Part shown: positions 1 to 10,758 of the stretch, one piece after another | Layout: every line of letters begins with the position of its first letter | Numbering within the stretch: the first letter of the stretch is position 1 | From: Sarcocystis neurona | Lineage: Eukaryota; Apicomplexa; Conoidasida; Eucoccidiorida; Sarcocystidae | Assembly (NCBI GenBank): GCA_000727475.1 | Contig: KL647300.1 | Location: 2,439,063-2,503,062 of the forward strand | DNA: 64,000 nt | Direction: 5' to 3' | The notes under the pieces: model-generated | The model's input: only the letters and a program-made list of their open reading frames with translations | Databases searched by the model: none | What the model was told of the DNA's origin: nothing | Program-made: the position numbers and the translations under genes

Positions 1-338
1 TCGTCACACATACACATTTCCACACGCATGTACATATATATATATAGTCCCACGCATATACAGTCATACGTATCTACATTTCCAGGGATACATCGTGACG
101 TATATACGTGCCCGAATATATGCGAATGTATGTATAAATACACCCCCGGATCTCCATACACGTCTCCAGAGATATGCTGCCTACTGCTCCGTATGTATGT
201 GTGTGCGTATCTGCTGCAGCCAGCGTCCCTATATTGACCACGCAGAGACCGAGACACAGACAGGCAGCCTTCGTCGCAGCAGTGGCCCTCCACCCATCCC
301 CTGCCCCGTTGGCCCCCTGCACTTCGTGAAATTCATAC
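1..338 (-). other. SF3B3: SF3B3 first intron (partial)
   Basis: This stretch lies immediately 3' (minus sense) of the SF3B3 first exon and begins with a GTATGA donor read at 338-333. It is rich in cgtatata/acgtat-type sequence and shows no further SF3B3-like coding, so the second exon lies beyond the left edge. Confidence 0.75.
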
Positions 339-669
339 CCGTCTTCCCGTAGCCTTCGCAGTGGACACGCAGAAACTGGTTGCGCTTGGCGTGGAACTCG
401 AGGACCGCGAGACGGCCACTATCGCTGGTCAAGGCCAGCACGTCCTTGTGACTGCCCGTCAGACGAAAGGCCGCTATTTGTCGAATGAGTCCGAATATTT
501 CCGTGCTGCATATGGAGTGCAGCTTGCCCTGTTCGTCTGGCCTCAGCAGCTCCAACACGCGGCCGCGGGCCACCACCACCTCCTGCGCCCGTGGGGCGCT
601 GAAGTTCCCCTGCACGGCGTGCGTGACCGCCGTCGGCCGCTGCAGCGTCAAGTGGTACAGCACCGGCAT
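339..669 (-). CDS. SF3B3: Splicing factor 3B subunit 3 (SF3B3/SAP130), exon 1, partial
   Basis: SF3B3 is the large WD40-like beta-propeller subunit of the SF3b complex in the U2 snRNP, which acts in branch-point recognition in the nucleus. The first 110 codons match the family N-terminus in order: LTLQRPTAVTHAVQGNFS, then QEVVVARGRVLELLRPD, then EIFGLIRQIAAFRLTG, then LTSDSGRLAVLEF, then YGKTG. The start is the ATG at 669-667 (MPVLYHLTLQ), because the family begins exactly there; the frame stays open upstream only because the neighbouring minisatellite lacks stops in that frame. The exon ends in phase 1 at 339 with a GTATGA donor. The rest of the gene is outside the window. Identity is very secure for so short a piece; only the 5' UTR is undefined. 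Confidence 0.95.
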
Positions 670-844
670 CTTCTTCTCAAAGCGAAAGACAGCAGCAAGG
701 CCCACGCGGAGACAAAGCGGAGGACGACGACGAGGAGAACGGCGGGCAACAAATGGGACGGCCACGGATGGGGGAGGCGCGTCCCACTGCCGGACGGAGA
801 GGACGACAACCGAGACAGCGCAACAGAACGCGCGAGGAAGCCAA

Positions 845-1531
845 AGAAGAGCCGGACGAGGCGCTGTGTTGCAGAGGAGGCCGACCGCAACACACCAGCA
901 GCACACGAGTTCGTTAGGACGACCGGACGAGGCGCTGTGTTGCAGAGGAGGCCGACCGCAACACACCAGCAGCACACGAGTTCGTTAGGACGACCGGACG
1001 AGGCGCTGTGTTGCAGAGGAGGCCGACCGCAACACACGAGCAGGCACACGANNNNNNNNNNNNNNNNNNNNNNNNNNNNNNNNNNNNNNNNNNNNNNNNN
1101 NNNNNNNNNNNNNNNNNNNNNNNNNNNNNNNNNNNNNNNNNNNNNNNNNNNNNNNNNNNNNNNNNNNNNNNNNNNNNNNNNNNNNNNNNNNNNNNNNNNN
1201 NNNNNNNNNNNNNNNNNNNNNNNNNNNNNNNNNNNNNNNNNNNNNNNNNNNNNNNNNNNNNNNNNNNNNNNNNNNNNNNNNNNNNNNNNNNNNNNNNNNN
1301 NNNNNNNNNNNNNNNNNNNNNNNNNNNNNNNNNNNNNNNNNNNNNNNNNNNNNNAGCAGCACACGAGTTCGTTAGGACGACCGGACGAGGCGCTGTGTTG
1401 CAGAGGAGGCCGACCGCAACACACGAGCAGCACACGAGTTCGTTAGGACGACCGGACGAGGCGCTGTGTTGCAGAGGAGGCCGACCGCAACACACGAGCA
1501 GCACACGAGTTCGTTAGGACGCCGCGGCTTT
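845..1531. repeat. 71-bp minisatellite upstream of SF3B3
   Basis: A 71-bp unit repeats head to tail: ccggacgaggcgctgtgttg starts at 852, 923 and 994 and, after the gap, at 1381 and 1452. A variant with cacacgagcagcacacgag replaces cacaccagcagcacacgag in later copies. The array starts about 175 bp upstream of the SF3B3 ATG, so it probably lies in the promoter or 5' UTR. Because 71 is not a multiple of three, open frames crossing it rotate between copies and should not be taken as coding. Confidence 0.95.
1052..1354. other. Assembly gap (303 N)
   Basis: 303 undetermined bases sit inside the 71-bp array. The true number of copies is therefore unknown, and the gap length may be nominal. Confidence 0.99.
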
Positions 1532-2590
1532 TCCTAGGATGGACGAAGGGAAAAGCAGGAGGGTGGTCGCTCTATCCACCCGTCTTTGTATGTGTACGCG
1601 TGTCCATGCGAACGTCGGTGGCTGCCTTCACGTATACCGCAATGCACAGAGACATATATGGGAGAGCTCCTGCTGCACGGCGGAGTAGGAGGGAACAGCA
1701 GCAGTGCCTCCGTGGCCTTCCCTCTCTGAATACGCCGACAGAAATGTTGGGAAGAAGTTCTGTGCGGGTTTTCCCAGAATGGACATGCAGACGGCGAAGG
1801 CAGAGAGGGGACGCCAGGCGAAGCGCGATCCCCCCCAGTGAACGCGAGCGAGGAGAGGAGCAGCCGGCGCCTCAAACGGGAGACCGGGGAGAAGGACGTA
1901 TAAATACGTAGACGGAGAATTTCTGTGCGGGTCGATATGTGCGGGTCGATGTGTGGGGGGTGCTGGGTGAGTTGGCTGTCGGCCGCACAGAGAGGCGGCG
2001 GGAGAAGCAGCCGTCGGGGCGGGCGGGAGACGCCGCAGCAGCAAGAAGAAGCCGCTGAGAAACGAGACTGCGACTACTCTTCAACAGCGCCAAAACTCTC
2101 TCCGCAGGAAGAGGACGTCCGGGGAGGAGGACGAGACGCATGCGTGCGGAGGAAAACGGGACAATTATTCAAGAGGAGCGCCGAGCATTCGGACGAAGAA
2201 GTTCACGTGGACACGCAGAGAAGACAGGGAAGCCGGGGAAAAAGAGAAGTACGTGCAGGCTGGCAGACGTACTCGGACCGAGAGAAGCGAAGAAAGGCGG
2301 AGAAGAGCAACACGCGTACAGCAGGAAATGCACGTGGTGGCCACATACGTGGGGGACACAAGCATCTGGAGGACACGAAGACAGCTAGCCAACTAGGACG
2401 CGTCCTCGCAGACTCTCCATATTTGAGGACGACGCCTCCGGGCAGGCTCACGGAAACGAACGCTGCGTATACGCACTCCTGCTGCCACGCCGCCACGCCA
2501 GGGACACGCATATGGAGCAGTCCCTCCCAGGCACTCTTTGCTGCTGCTGCTGCTGCGTGAAGGACGCAGGCTCGCCAGTCTCTTTCTCCT
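1532..2590. other. No supported gene
   Basis: The plus strand is purine-rich (gaga/ggaa), so plus-strand translations look charged and hydrophilic (for example an open frame at 1925-2560), but this is explained by base composition. No family motif, and no clear start or splice context, was found. Confidence 0.5.
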
Positions 2591-2595
2591 CCGCA

Positions 2596-2690
2596 GTTGC
2601 GCTCGTTGCTGCTGCTGCGCTCGTTGCTGCTGCTGCGCTCGTTGCTGCTGCTGCGCTCGTTGCTGCTGCTGCGCTTGTTGCTGCTCCTGC
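2596..2690. repeat. 18-bp tandem repeat
   Basis: The unit gttgctgctgctgcgctc is repeated about four times and then decays. In the minus Gln frame it encodes QQQQRA repeats; in a plus frame it encodes ALVAAA repeats. Confidence 0.85.
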
Positions 2691-4392
2691 ATTCGTTGCG
2701 GTTGCTACGCTCGCTGCTGCTACGTTTGCACGTGCTCCTGCTGCTCCCTACCACACACCTCCTGCGGCTGCTCGTCTGCCGGTCCGCGTTGACGCTGCTG
2801 CTGCTCCTGCTGTGGCTCAGGCTGCTGATATTCCTGCAGGGCGTCTCCCTCTCCACCGCTGCTGCTGCAGGTGGCTGAGGATGACGTCGGCTGCCTGTGC
2901 GACTGCGGGCTGCGGAGCTCTGTAGCAGAGACTGCGCGACTGGCGCTATCGCAGCACAGCCCCTGTCGCTGCTTTTTGAGAAATGGACGAAGGCAGCTTC
3001 TGGTCGAGACACGAGCTCTTTTCAAGACTGTTACTCTCCTGAAGCTGCAGTTGCTGCTCTTCCTGCCGCGCGCTCGCTACAAGTTCCCCTGCTCTGCAGC
3101 AGCAGCAGCAGCACCCAGGGGCAATGTTCGTCTGCCGCGTGACGCGCACCTGCGCACTGCTATGAGAACGGCGGAGGAAGGTGTCGTCTAGAGCGCGCGT
3201 TGGCGTGTACGTGGAGATTTTATCTTCTCCCGATAAGTCTCCTTGCACAACACTAATAGACAGACGTCCCACACGTCTTTCCGCGAAGCACGCAGATATC
3301 AAAGACGCAGGTCTCTCGATACATCTGTCGTGGTTGCACACTTCTTGCAGGCACACCAAAACACCAAGAAAAGGAAGAAACGAAGAAGAAGTAGTTTTTC
3401 CCGTGCCGCCAGAGTTGCTGCGGCATGAGACACATGGAGAGGGACAGACAGAAAGGCGTACACGCAGGAGGAAGACAGAGGGGGAGACGCAAATTTGCAG
3501 ATAAACAAGCGCGGGAGTGGCAGCAAAATCTCTGCAGAAGAAGGTGCGAACGTTTCCCAGGACGGGAGTATGCCATGCAGAAGACGCACGCGAATAGCCG
3601 TCGCGCAGCCCTGAGCAGAAGAGCGACGCAGGAGACGCGTGCAGCGGTTCGCGCAGTTGTGAGCAAAGTGTCTTGCTGCTGCGTATCTGTACGAGTGACG
3701 CAGCAGCAGGAGCAGTAGTGCGAGTCGCCTGTGGGTGTTGCTGCTGTTGCTGCAGGGCTGTCACTGCCACGGAGCGGCTGAGCTTGCGGTCGGAAGGCGT
3801 TGTCTCTGGGAAGTGCTGCTGCTCCTGCTGCTGCTGTTTAGAGGTAAAGAATCAGAAGAAAACAGGAGGGTTCGTCCCAGGTGTTGCTGGTGCATATCGG
3901 CAACACATGACAGAGAGTTCTTATCTTTCATGAAAGAAGGCGCACGCACACTTCTCCACTCTCGTGTTGCTCTTGCGGCGTTAGGGGCTCCTGGTGATGC
4001 TGCTTGGGCAGCAGCAGACAAGAAGGCGACTGCCTAGCTGCTGCCGTGGCTGCTGAGTCACTGCAGCACTCCACGACCAGGGGACAGGAAGGTAAAAAGA
4101 ATCGGCGCGTTTCTACGACACAGGGGTCGGCCAGCAGCCCACCGCGCTGCTGCTCTGCGGCTGTACAGCTCTCTGTTGCGGAGAGCTACAGTATCCACCT
4201 GCTGCGGGTAAGCGTCACAAGTGTCCTGCTGCTGCTGCTCCTGCTGCTGCTGGGGGCAAGATTCCAGTGGGATGTTCCCCTTTGGCCACCGCTGCGGCTG
4301 CTGTCTTCCTCACACTCGAACGGTGTCGGTAACGGTATGACCCACGAGGACGGTGCTGCTGCCGACGCTGCCGATGCTGGCTGAACACAGCT

Positions 4393-4841
4393 CGACAACA
4401 GCAGGTCCGGCCCGTCGCCCTCACGCTGCTTTTGCTCCTGCTGCTAAAGCTACAGAAGCAGCTGCCGCCGCTGCAGTGCACGGTGTTGTGGACAAGAGGA
4501 TTCGAGATGAGGTGCAAACAAACTGCGGTGTAGAGTTCTCGACCAGCAGCACAAGGAGCAGCAGCAGCGGTAGAAGCACAAAAACGCTAGCAGCGGCTGC
4601 AGGTGCGGGAGCATCGGCAGCAACAAGGGTACGAGCAGCAGCAGGAGACGCACAAACTCTAGTAGCGGCTGCAACGAAGGCGTTGGCAGTGCGGCAGCAG
4701 CTGGAGTCGGAGGAATACGGGAGACACGAAGGACAGCAAGAGGAGCCGAGGGGTGCGCACCGACAACAGCCGGGCGCAGGGGCTACTACTCTTGGAGTGA
4801 AGAAGAGCGGCCCGTCGTCTTCACAAATAGATACTACGTAG
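4393..4841 (+). CDS. Possible terminal exon of an Ala/Ser-rich hypothetical protein
   Basis: A plus-strand frame runs from about 4393 to a TAG at 4839-4841. It begins after an acceptor-like ctgaacacag and includes VHGVVDKRIRDEVQTNCGVE, then Ser and Ala runs and a hydrophilic tail ending SGPSSSQIDTT. Third codon positions vary freely in the Ala runs (GCT, GCC, GCA, GCG), as expected of real coding. A GTAAGC donor at about 4208-4213 could end an upstream exon. No homology is recognised and the rest of the gene could not be assembled, so this is a composition-based call only. Confidence 0.3.
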
Positions 4842-7828
4842 AAGGCGCACGACAACAACGCAGCAGCGCGCAGCAGCACAAACACTGCTATCTTGCTGCG
4901 CAGCAGCAGTGCTGCGCTGCTGCTGTTCTTCTCTAGCTCGTCACACAAAGGGAACACGAGATGGCTACGACGTGGAAGCCGCACGACGGCCAGGCGCCAC
5001 GGCAGCAGCAACAAGAAGAGAGTCGCAGGAGTCAGAAAGCAGTCGCAGCTGCAGCAGGAGAGGAAACCACGCGGTTTCCAGCAGCAGCGGCACTAGCAAC
5101 GGCGGGAAGAGACGGAGAAGCGGACAGGACGGTGCGCACGTGCGAAAATGAACTGAAGCATTAACTACTAATTATCTGTGCGGCGGGAGAACGGGGGAGA
5201 ACGGGCGGTACATATGTATTTAAGGGGCTCCGCCGGCAGAGAGACCAGGGTGCTGCCGTTGCTGCTGTTGTGCTGCCTTTTTCAACAGCCACATCTACTG
5301 CCGCCGATTTTCACAGTCTCTTCGTACCTACGATTTTAGGACCGCCTCCGCAGGCCAGGAGCAGCAGGACCGGCCGCCGTCAGCAGCAGCCCCTGCATGC
5401 GAGCCGCACCCTCTGGCGCGCGGATGATGCGTGTCTAGGAGGCGCCAGCAGTACAGCAGAGGTAGTAAAGGCAGTAACAGGAGCGGCAGCACTACGGCTA
5501 ACAGCAGCAAGAAGCCGCAGCAGCGCTGGAATTGGCACCTCGAACACCACGGGGCATACGAGCAGCAACACACCAACAACTACACCACATGCAACGGCGG
5601 CTTACCGAACGAGAGAAAGCCGATGACCGTGGGATGAGCAGCAGAACCCACTGAAACACCCCTGCATCTGCTGCTGTAATTGCTGCTGCAGTTGCTGCTG
5701 TGGCTGCTGCTGCACTCGCTCCTGGAGAGATTGTATAAAGGAGTTGTCGCGTTCGTAGCGAGTGACACGGGCTCCGGAGGACGACAGCGTCGGAAGCCGT
5801 ACAATGCGGAGTGCTGCTGGGAGTGCTGCTGCTGACTACGATTTATTCGTACTGCTGCACCCGTGTACAGGTGCTTTTCTACTGTTAGACCCGTCCACGC
5901 AGTTTTGCGGACTGCTACTGCTGCTGCTGCTCTTGCCGCAGTGCTTGTCCCGGCCCGTTTTCTGCAGCAGTACGCCGAGTAGACGCATACACTCGGAAGT
6001 CCGCGTTTCTTGCTTGTTACTGCTGCTGCTCTGGCATAAAAGGGTTCACTGGGCGTGGTTTTGTGTTGCAATCTGCATAAGCAAAGGGTGTGATAACCTG
6101 TGCCAACTGTCCACCCTTTTGCTCCTGCCCAGCCACGTTGCTCCTGCTCTCGGTGCTGCACGGCACAGAAGGTGCTCTTCCTGCTGTTGGTACAGCACCT
6201 GAAGGTGCTGGTTGTCCTGCCCGTTCACGTGCGGGTTGAGCTGTTGGCCGTCCTGCACAGTCACACACGGCTGTGCTGCTGCTGCTGCATCTGCTCCAGA
6301 GCCGGGGTGCCTCTCTGAAGAGCATGCTCCTGTTGCAAAAGTCGGGCGTTACTTGAGCGCCTACAGGTTTTCACTGACTCACTTACACAGACCCTGCTGC
6401 GTGAACCGGAGGGGGTTGCTGCACATCCATAAGTGCGCCACTGCAGTCCTCTGATGTCGTCGCAACCGTCGTGTGAGGCCCTGCCACAGGCTTCCCACAT
6501 GCCAGCTACCAGGATTACGCGCAGGACGTGTAGAAAAGGCTGCTGCTGCTGCTGGTACAGGATATGGGGGCTGCAGCCGCCCCCCCCCATACAACATTCG
6601 TAGCTTCTGCAATGCAGTCGACGCGTGCAGCTCCACGCGCATGGCCACTACGATTCAACAACGTGGTTGCTGCATGTGCGTTTTCAGGTTTCGCCTGTTG
6701 GTATTCCAGAAGTGGCTGCTGCAGCTACGTGGGCGGACTGCTCCGCATACACAGTGGCGGCACGGCAGTCACCGCTGGTGCCTGCTGCCAATGCACAACG
6801 AGAAGCAACTGGTCTGAAACAATCCTCAATGCCCCTTACACAACAGCGCTGCTGCGCACCTACCCGTATCTGCTGCCCGTGAAGAACATGCTGTCCATCT
6901 GTACGTAATCAGTCGAACGGTGGGTGTCGCTTGCAAGGACTGCGCGTCCTGCGCTGCGGAAGTACACTGCTGGACAGACACAAAGCCGCCACCTGTGATG
7001 CTCATCAACACTCATTAAGACTGTGATTCCATATACGCACACGCGTATGTATTGCTTGCTGTTGCTGTTGGTAGCACTGCAAACACTCTGCTGCTGCAAG
7101 CACCACCTGTTGTCTTTGTTGATGATGCAGCGGCAATCCCGCTGCTGCGGTGGTGAGCTGGGCAAGACTCAGCACATCATTCACCCACGCACAACAGCTT
7201 GCTTGTTTTGGCTTCAAAACAGCACTGCTGCCGTACATCTAATGGAGTACTGCTTGTGCTACCACTGGTGCAGACTGCTACGTTAGCTGCAAGTTCCACG
7301 CATCCTATACACACCTTCCACAGGCCAGCCGCGCGGCGGTTGCTGCTGTTCCTTTCGCTGATCCATGTCATATGACACACAGCAGAGCAAGAGGCTGCTG
7401 CGCGTCCCCCTGTAAACCAGCGACTTGATGAGGGGTTTGTGTCTTGAAGAAATGTTAAACATTTGTCTCCGCGTGTTACCCGGCTGCACCAGTATTAGAA
7501 AAGCTGTGGATATGGTAACCATGGCACAGACGAGGACACGCGCCTGCGCCGTGCCGCATGCGTGAGCGTTTTCTTGTAAGCGTGTAAATGTACGCTTGTA
7601 TATACATGTACGTATAGAAGCACATAAGCAGCTGCGTACTAGTGCGTGCCTTCGTGAGCTGTTACTGCAGAACATCCACCTGGGACTGTCTCAGGGGCTG
7701 CAAGGTCAGCGCTATGTCTGTCGGCGCATTTCCTGTTCGTCTGATGCACTGAGTTGTACAGGCGGCCTTGTGTTGGCGACTCTCTTATTCTGGGTAACAC
7801 GTGCGGGCCGTGTAAGTGTTGTACTCCT

Positions 7829-8207
7829 TTAGCGTCTTTGGCATATTCGACTGTCCAGCTGAATCACTCCTTCCTCCGAACGTACAACCTTGCTGCTGTA
7901 GTCAATGCTGTGGTAGGCAGTGGTCTGTCCTTCCTGCACAAGGGTCAGAGCTTCTGGTGCTGCAGTTGCTGTTACTGGGGCTCCCGCTGCTGCAGGTTCT
8001 ACTGCGGGTACTCCTGCTACAGGAAAACCTGTCCCTACTGTCTGTAATGCTCCTGTCATCACTGATGCTGCGGCGGCGTTTTTTTGCCATGGCGGCTGCT
8101 GCTAACGATGCTCCTGCGGCAATTTTGTACTGTGACAGCGCTTCAGCGTCGTTGCACTGCATGCCGCAAGAACGAGGTCGTCTTCTAGTTGGGTTAAACT
8201 CGTGCAC
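7829..8207 (-). pseudogene. Candidate frameshifted Ala-rich coding remnant
   Basis: Two minus-strand frames abut at an A7 run (t7 at 8079-8085). The upstream frame reads DAEALSQYKIAAGASLAAAA and the downstream frame VGTGFPVAGVPAVEPAAAGA. Removing one A from the run would join them smoothly across the boundary, and both have variable third positions. This could be a sequencing error in a real exon or a decayed gene. No family is recognised. Confidence 0.25.
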
Positions 8208-9524
8208 GCGACGTTCCTGATTCGTTGAAGCAAGTAGCGTCCGTGCACACCTTGAGACAGTGGAATTTCGCTTGGATGTGTGTCACTTTGTCTGCAGCTT
8301 TACCTGTCGAAGAAGTCGGGAACCAAAGCGCTTTGAAAAGTGTGCAGTTGCTGTGTTTTAGCAAAAGCACTGCATAGGGGAACGTTTGATTTCATTATTT
8401 GCAAGTACACCAGTGGGACGCAAGAAAACAGGAGCAACGCCGTGTGCGAGAAAGCTGTCCAAAGATTTGAAAGAAGGTATGTGGGTCGGACGGCTACGGT
8501 CGAAACGATCTATCTGACTGCAGCGTGCTACGAGGTGCAACACCTAAGATTTCCATTATGCACGGAAAAGAGGAACTGTAGTTTTACACAAGATACGAGA
8601 CGAGAATCAGATGGATGTGCACGTTCTCAAGGTTGTCGGGAGTGCACAGGGAGAAGAGTTGCGGATGCATTTCAAGGGAATGGTATGAAAATGTTTGCGG
8701 AGTAGTATTAACAATGTGTAAGAACAGATCTAGAGAAAGAACTGTGACGTATATAACCAGTAGTAAACAAGTGTATTTACGTGTACACACAGATACGTGT
8801 CCTGTCATTCCAGTCTATCGTGGAAGGTCTGTCGGGCAGGAACCGACGAGAAAAAAGAGTCTTCCGCAAAGCTGGGCAATACAATGATGTGACGGACGCA
8901 AACGCAACTCTACGAGGAGCTCTGCTCGGTAGTCGCTGTCCTAAGCCTGTCAAGCCTTCCACTCTTCTCTGACTTCGCTTAAGCATATAACCTGGTAGTG
9001 GTAGCTGTACGATCAACAATAATGTTCAGAGTCGTTTTTGCACAAATACTATGAAGAGCATTTACAGTGCTGATATAGTTAGTGGCCGGAGTGCTAGTGA
9101 CACAAGTGCCATCCCACAGCTTTGAGTGCGTCACGGGTACACGCATATATACACCCATTTGCGCGTCCGTGTTCACAAAAGTGTACATTTTGTCATACAC
9201 AGGTACACATACCAAGCATTCAAGCGTGTGTACCTGCAGGCTGAATTTCCCGCCACGTTCACGTTGGCGGTGGGTTGTGCCTGGATCGGTGTCCTATGTC
9301 GCAGCACGATTGACGTGATAATTGATAACGTTGGCGAGTACATCAGCAACGAAAAATCTCTTCCTACACATCGCTCGCCGGTGCCGCGTGCGACAGCAGT
9401 TGTAGCGAAAGCATCAGTTTCATCCACCGACGCCGCTGCATTGTCGGTCGCAGGTGTCTCCGCAGCAATGGCGGGCCCCTCAACTTTTCAAGAGCTACGT
9501 TATCAGCAACCTTAGATCCATGTA

Positions 9525-9545
9525 CATATATATATATATATATAT
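9525..9545. repeat. (TA)n microsatellite
   Basis: About ten uninterrupted AT dinucleotides immediately precede the 158-bp duplication. Confidence 0.95.
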
Positions 9546-9858
9546 GGAGAGATATATACATGCATGCGTACACGTATATCGTAGCAAGTTCATTGGCATC
9601 AGGGTTACGTGTTTCGACTACTTTGTACTGAGTGAAGTGCACTTCGTAGCGTAACTGCCAGCAGCAAATGACTAGTAAAGCTTCCGCAGTGTTTGCTATA
9701 TATGGAGAGAGATATACATGCATGCGAACACGTATATCGTAGCAAGTTCATTGGCATCAGGGTTACGTGTTTCGACTTTTTTGTACTGTGTTAAGTGCAC
9801 TTCGTAGCATAACTGCCAGCAGCAAAAATGACGAGTAAAGCTCCCGCAGTGCTTGCTG
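9541..9858. repeat. Tandem duplication, about 158-bp unit
   Basis: The block containing gtagcaagttcattggcatc occurs at 9581 and again at 9739. The two copies (about 9541-9700 and 9699-9858) share nearly the whole unit, through ggttacgtgtttcgact and gtgcacttcgtagc to ccgcagtg, with scattered substitutions and short indels. Confidence 0.92.
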
Positions 9859-10758
9859 ATGCTGTAGTTGCCTACTCGAGGAGCTCATCGGCAGCAGCCA
9901 GTGCTGTGGCACTGCCGGGTGCGCATGAAGTGCTACGGTTTGTACGCGTGGAAGCCCTGTGTCTGCGAAGCGCAGCTGTTTTTTGGGACGTTGCTGAAAT
10001 ACGTGCTGGTGAGTAGCGAACGTGTTTCCACTCATGTTACGGTGGGTTCCAGCGCTGCTGCACGAGCAGGCTACACCTTGTCCTTCATCGCCGGCTCCGA
10101 ACAACAGCAGTCCCGGTGTATACGATATTACAGTACGTCGAGGAAGGCAACATAACGTCGCGAACACACGCACGACTGACGCGTGTGTTCACCAACATCG
10201 GAAAGTCATTCCACGCATTTGTGGCACGGGAGGAAGGGACACATCTTACACGTATCCGTACACGCGTGTATATTAGTTACACTGGATACCGGGAATCGTC
10301 TTGAATATATATACATATACATGTATACATATATATGTGTACCTGTATAAGCATATACACAGGAAAAAGTGCCCACGATGTCCTGCTCCCTCTATGCAGG
10401 CGAAGCGGACTACGAGTCGTGCGGTGTGCGTGCAATATGCCACCCACGTACGTGTATACAAACGCACACGGTTGGGTACATTGACGCACAAATTTACAAA
10501 AATTGCATCTCTGTGATTTCACCTGTCGCCTACTCACTGGACGCTCGCTTAACGACGAAACAGATTCTTCGGCCACAGACGGCGTCACGACGGTCTCTCT
10601 ACAACAAGTCAGAGACCTGCGGCAAGTGGGGCTACGTGTGTGTGTGGGTTCAAGAGCTCCCCGTAGGCAGCGGCTGACGTTTGCAGACAGCAGAAAAGTT
10701 CTACATTTGCCGTATTGACAGCTTGAAAAGCTCAACTGCGAGGAACTGGGGGTACGCA

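Larger units (their letters stand above)
2500..8220. repeat. CAG/CTG-rich low-complexity tract, coding status unresolved
   Basis: Clusters of gctgctgctg or cagcagcag occur throughout, with the CAG strand switching: CTG on plus near 2540-2860, 3670-3840 and 5660-8130, and CAG on plus near 4440-5110 and 5350-5600. Several pieces read like Ala/Thr/Gln-rich coding with a variable third codon position: plus 4393-4841, plus 5270-5626, minus 6017-6325, minus 2946-3770. They are short and change frame, and none carries a domain I recognise. They could be exons of one or two repeat-rich genes, or eroded coding sequence. Confidence 0.6.
8221..10758. other. Intergenic, no gene seen
   Basis: The stretch holds AT-rich sequence with cgtatata and acacacgta motifs, a TA microsatellite and a 158-bp tandem duplication. 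No open frame shows a recognisable motif. It lies downstream (3') of the phosphatidylinositol synthase gene. Confidence 0.5.

Noticed and set aside
670..1517. Open frames crossing the 71-bp repeat on both strands
   Set aside because: They run through N bases and a repeat whose length is not a multiple of three; not coding.
845..1531. CRISPR-like direct repeats
   Set aside because: The units are contiguous with no unique spacers and the genome is eukaryotic; it is a minisatellite.
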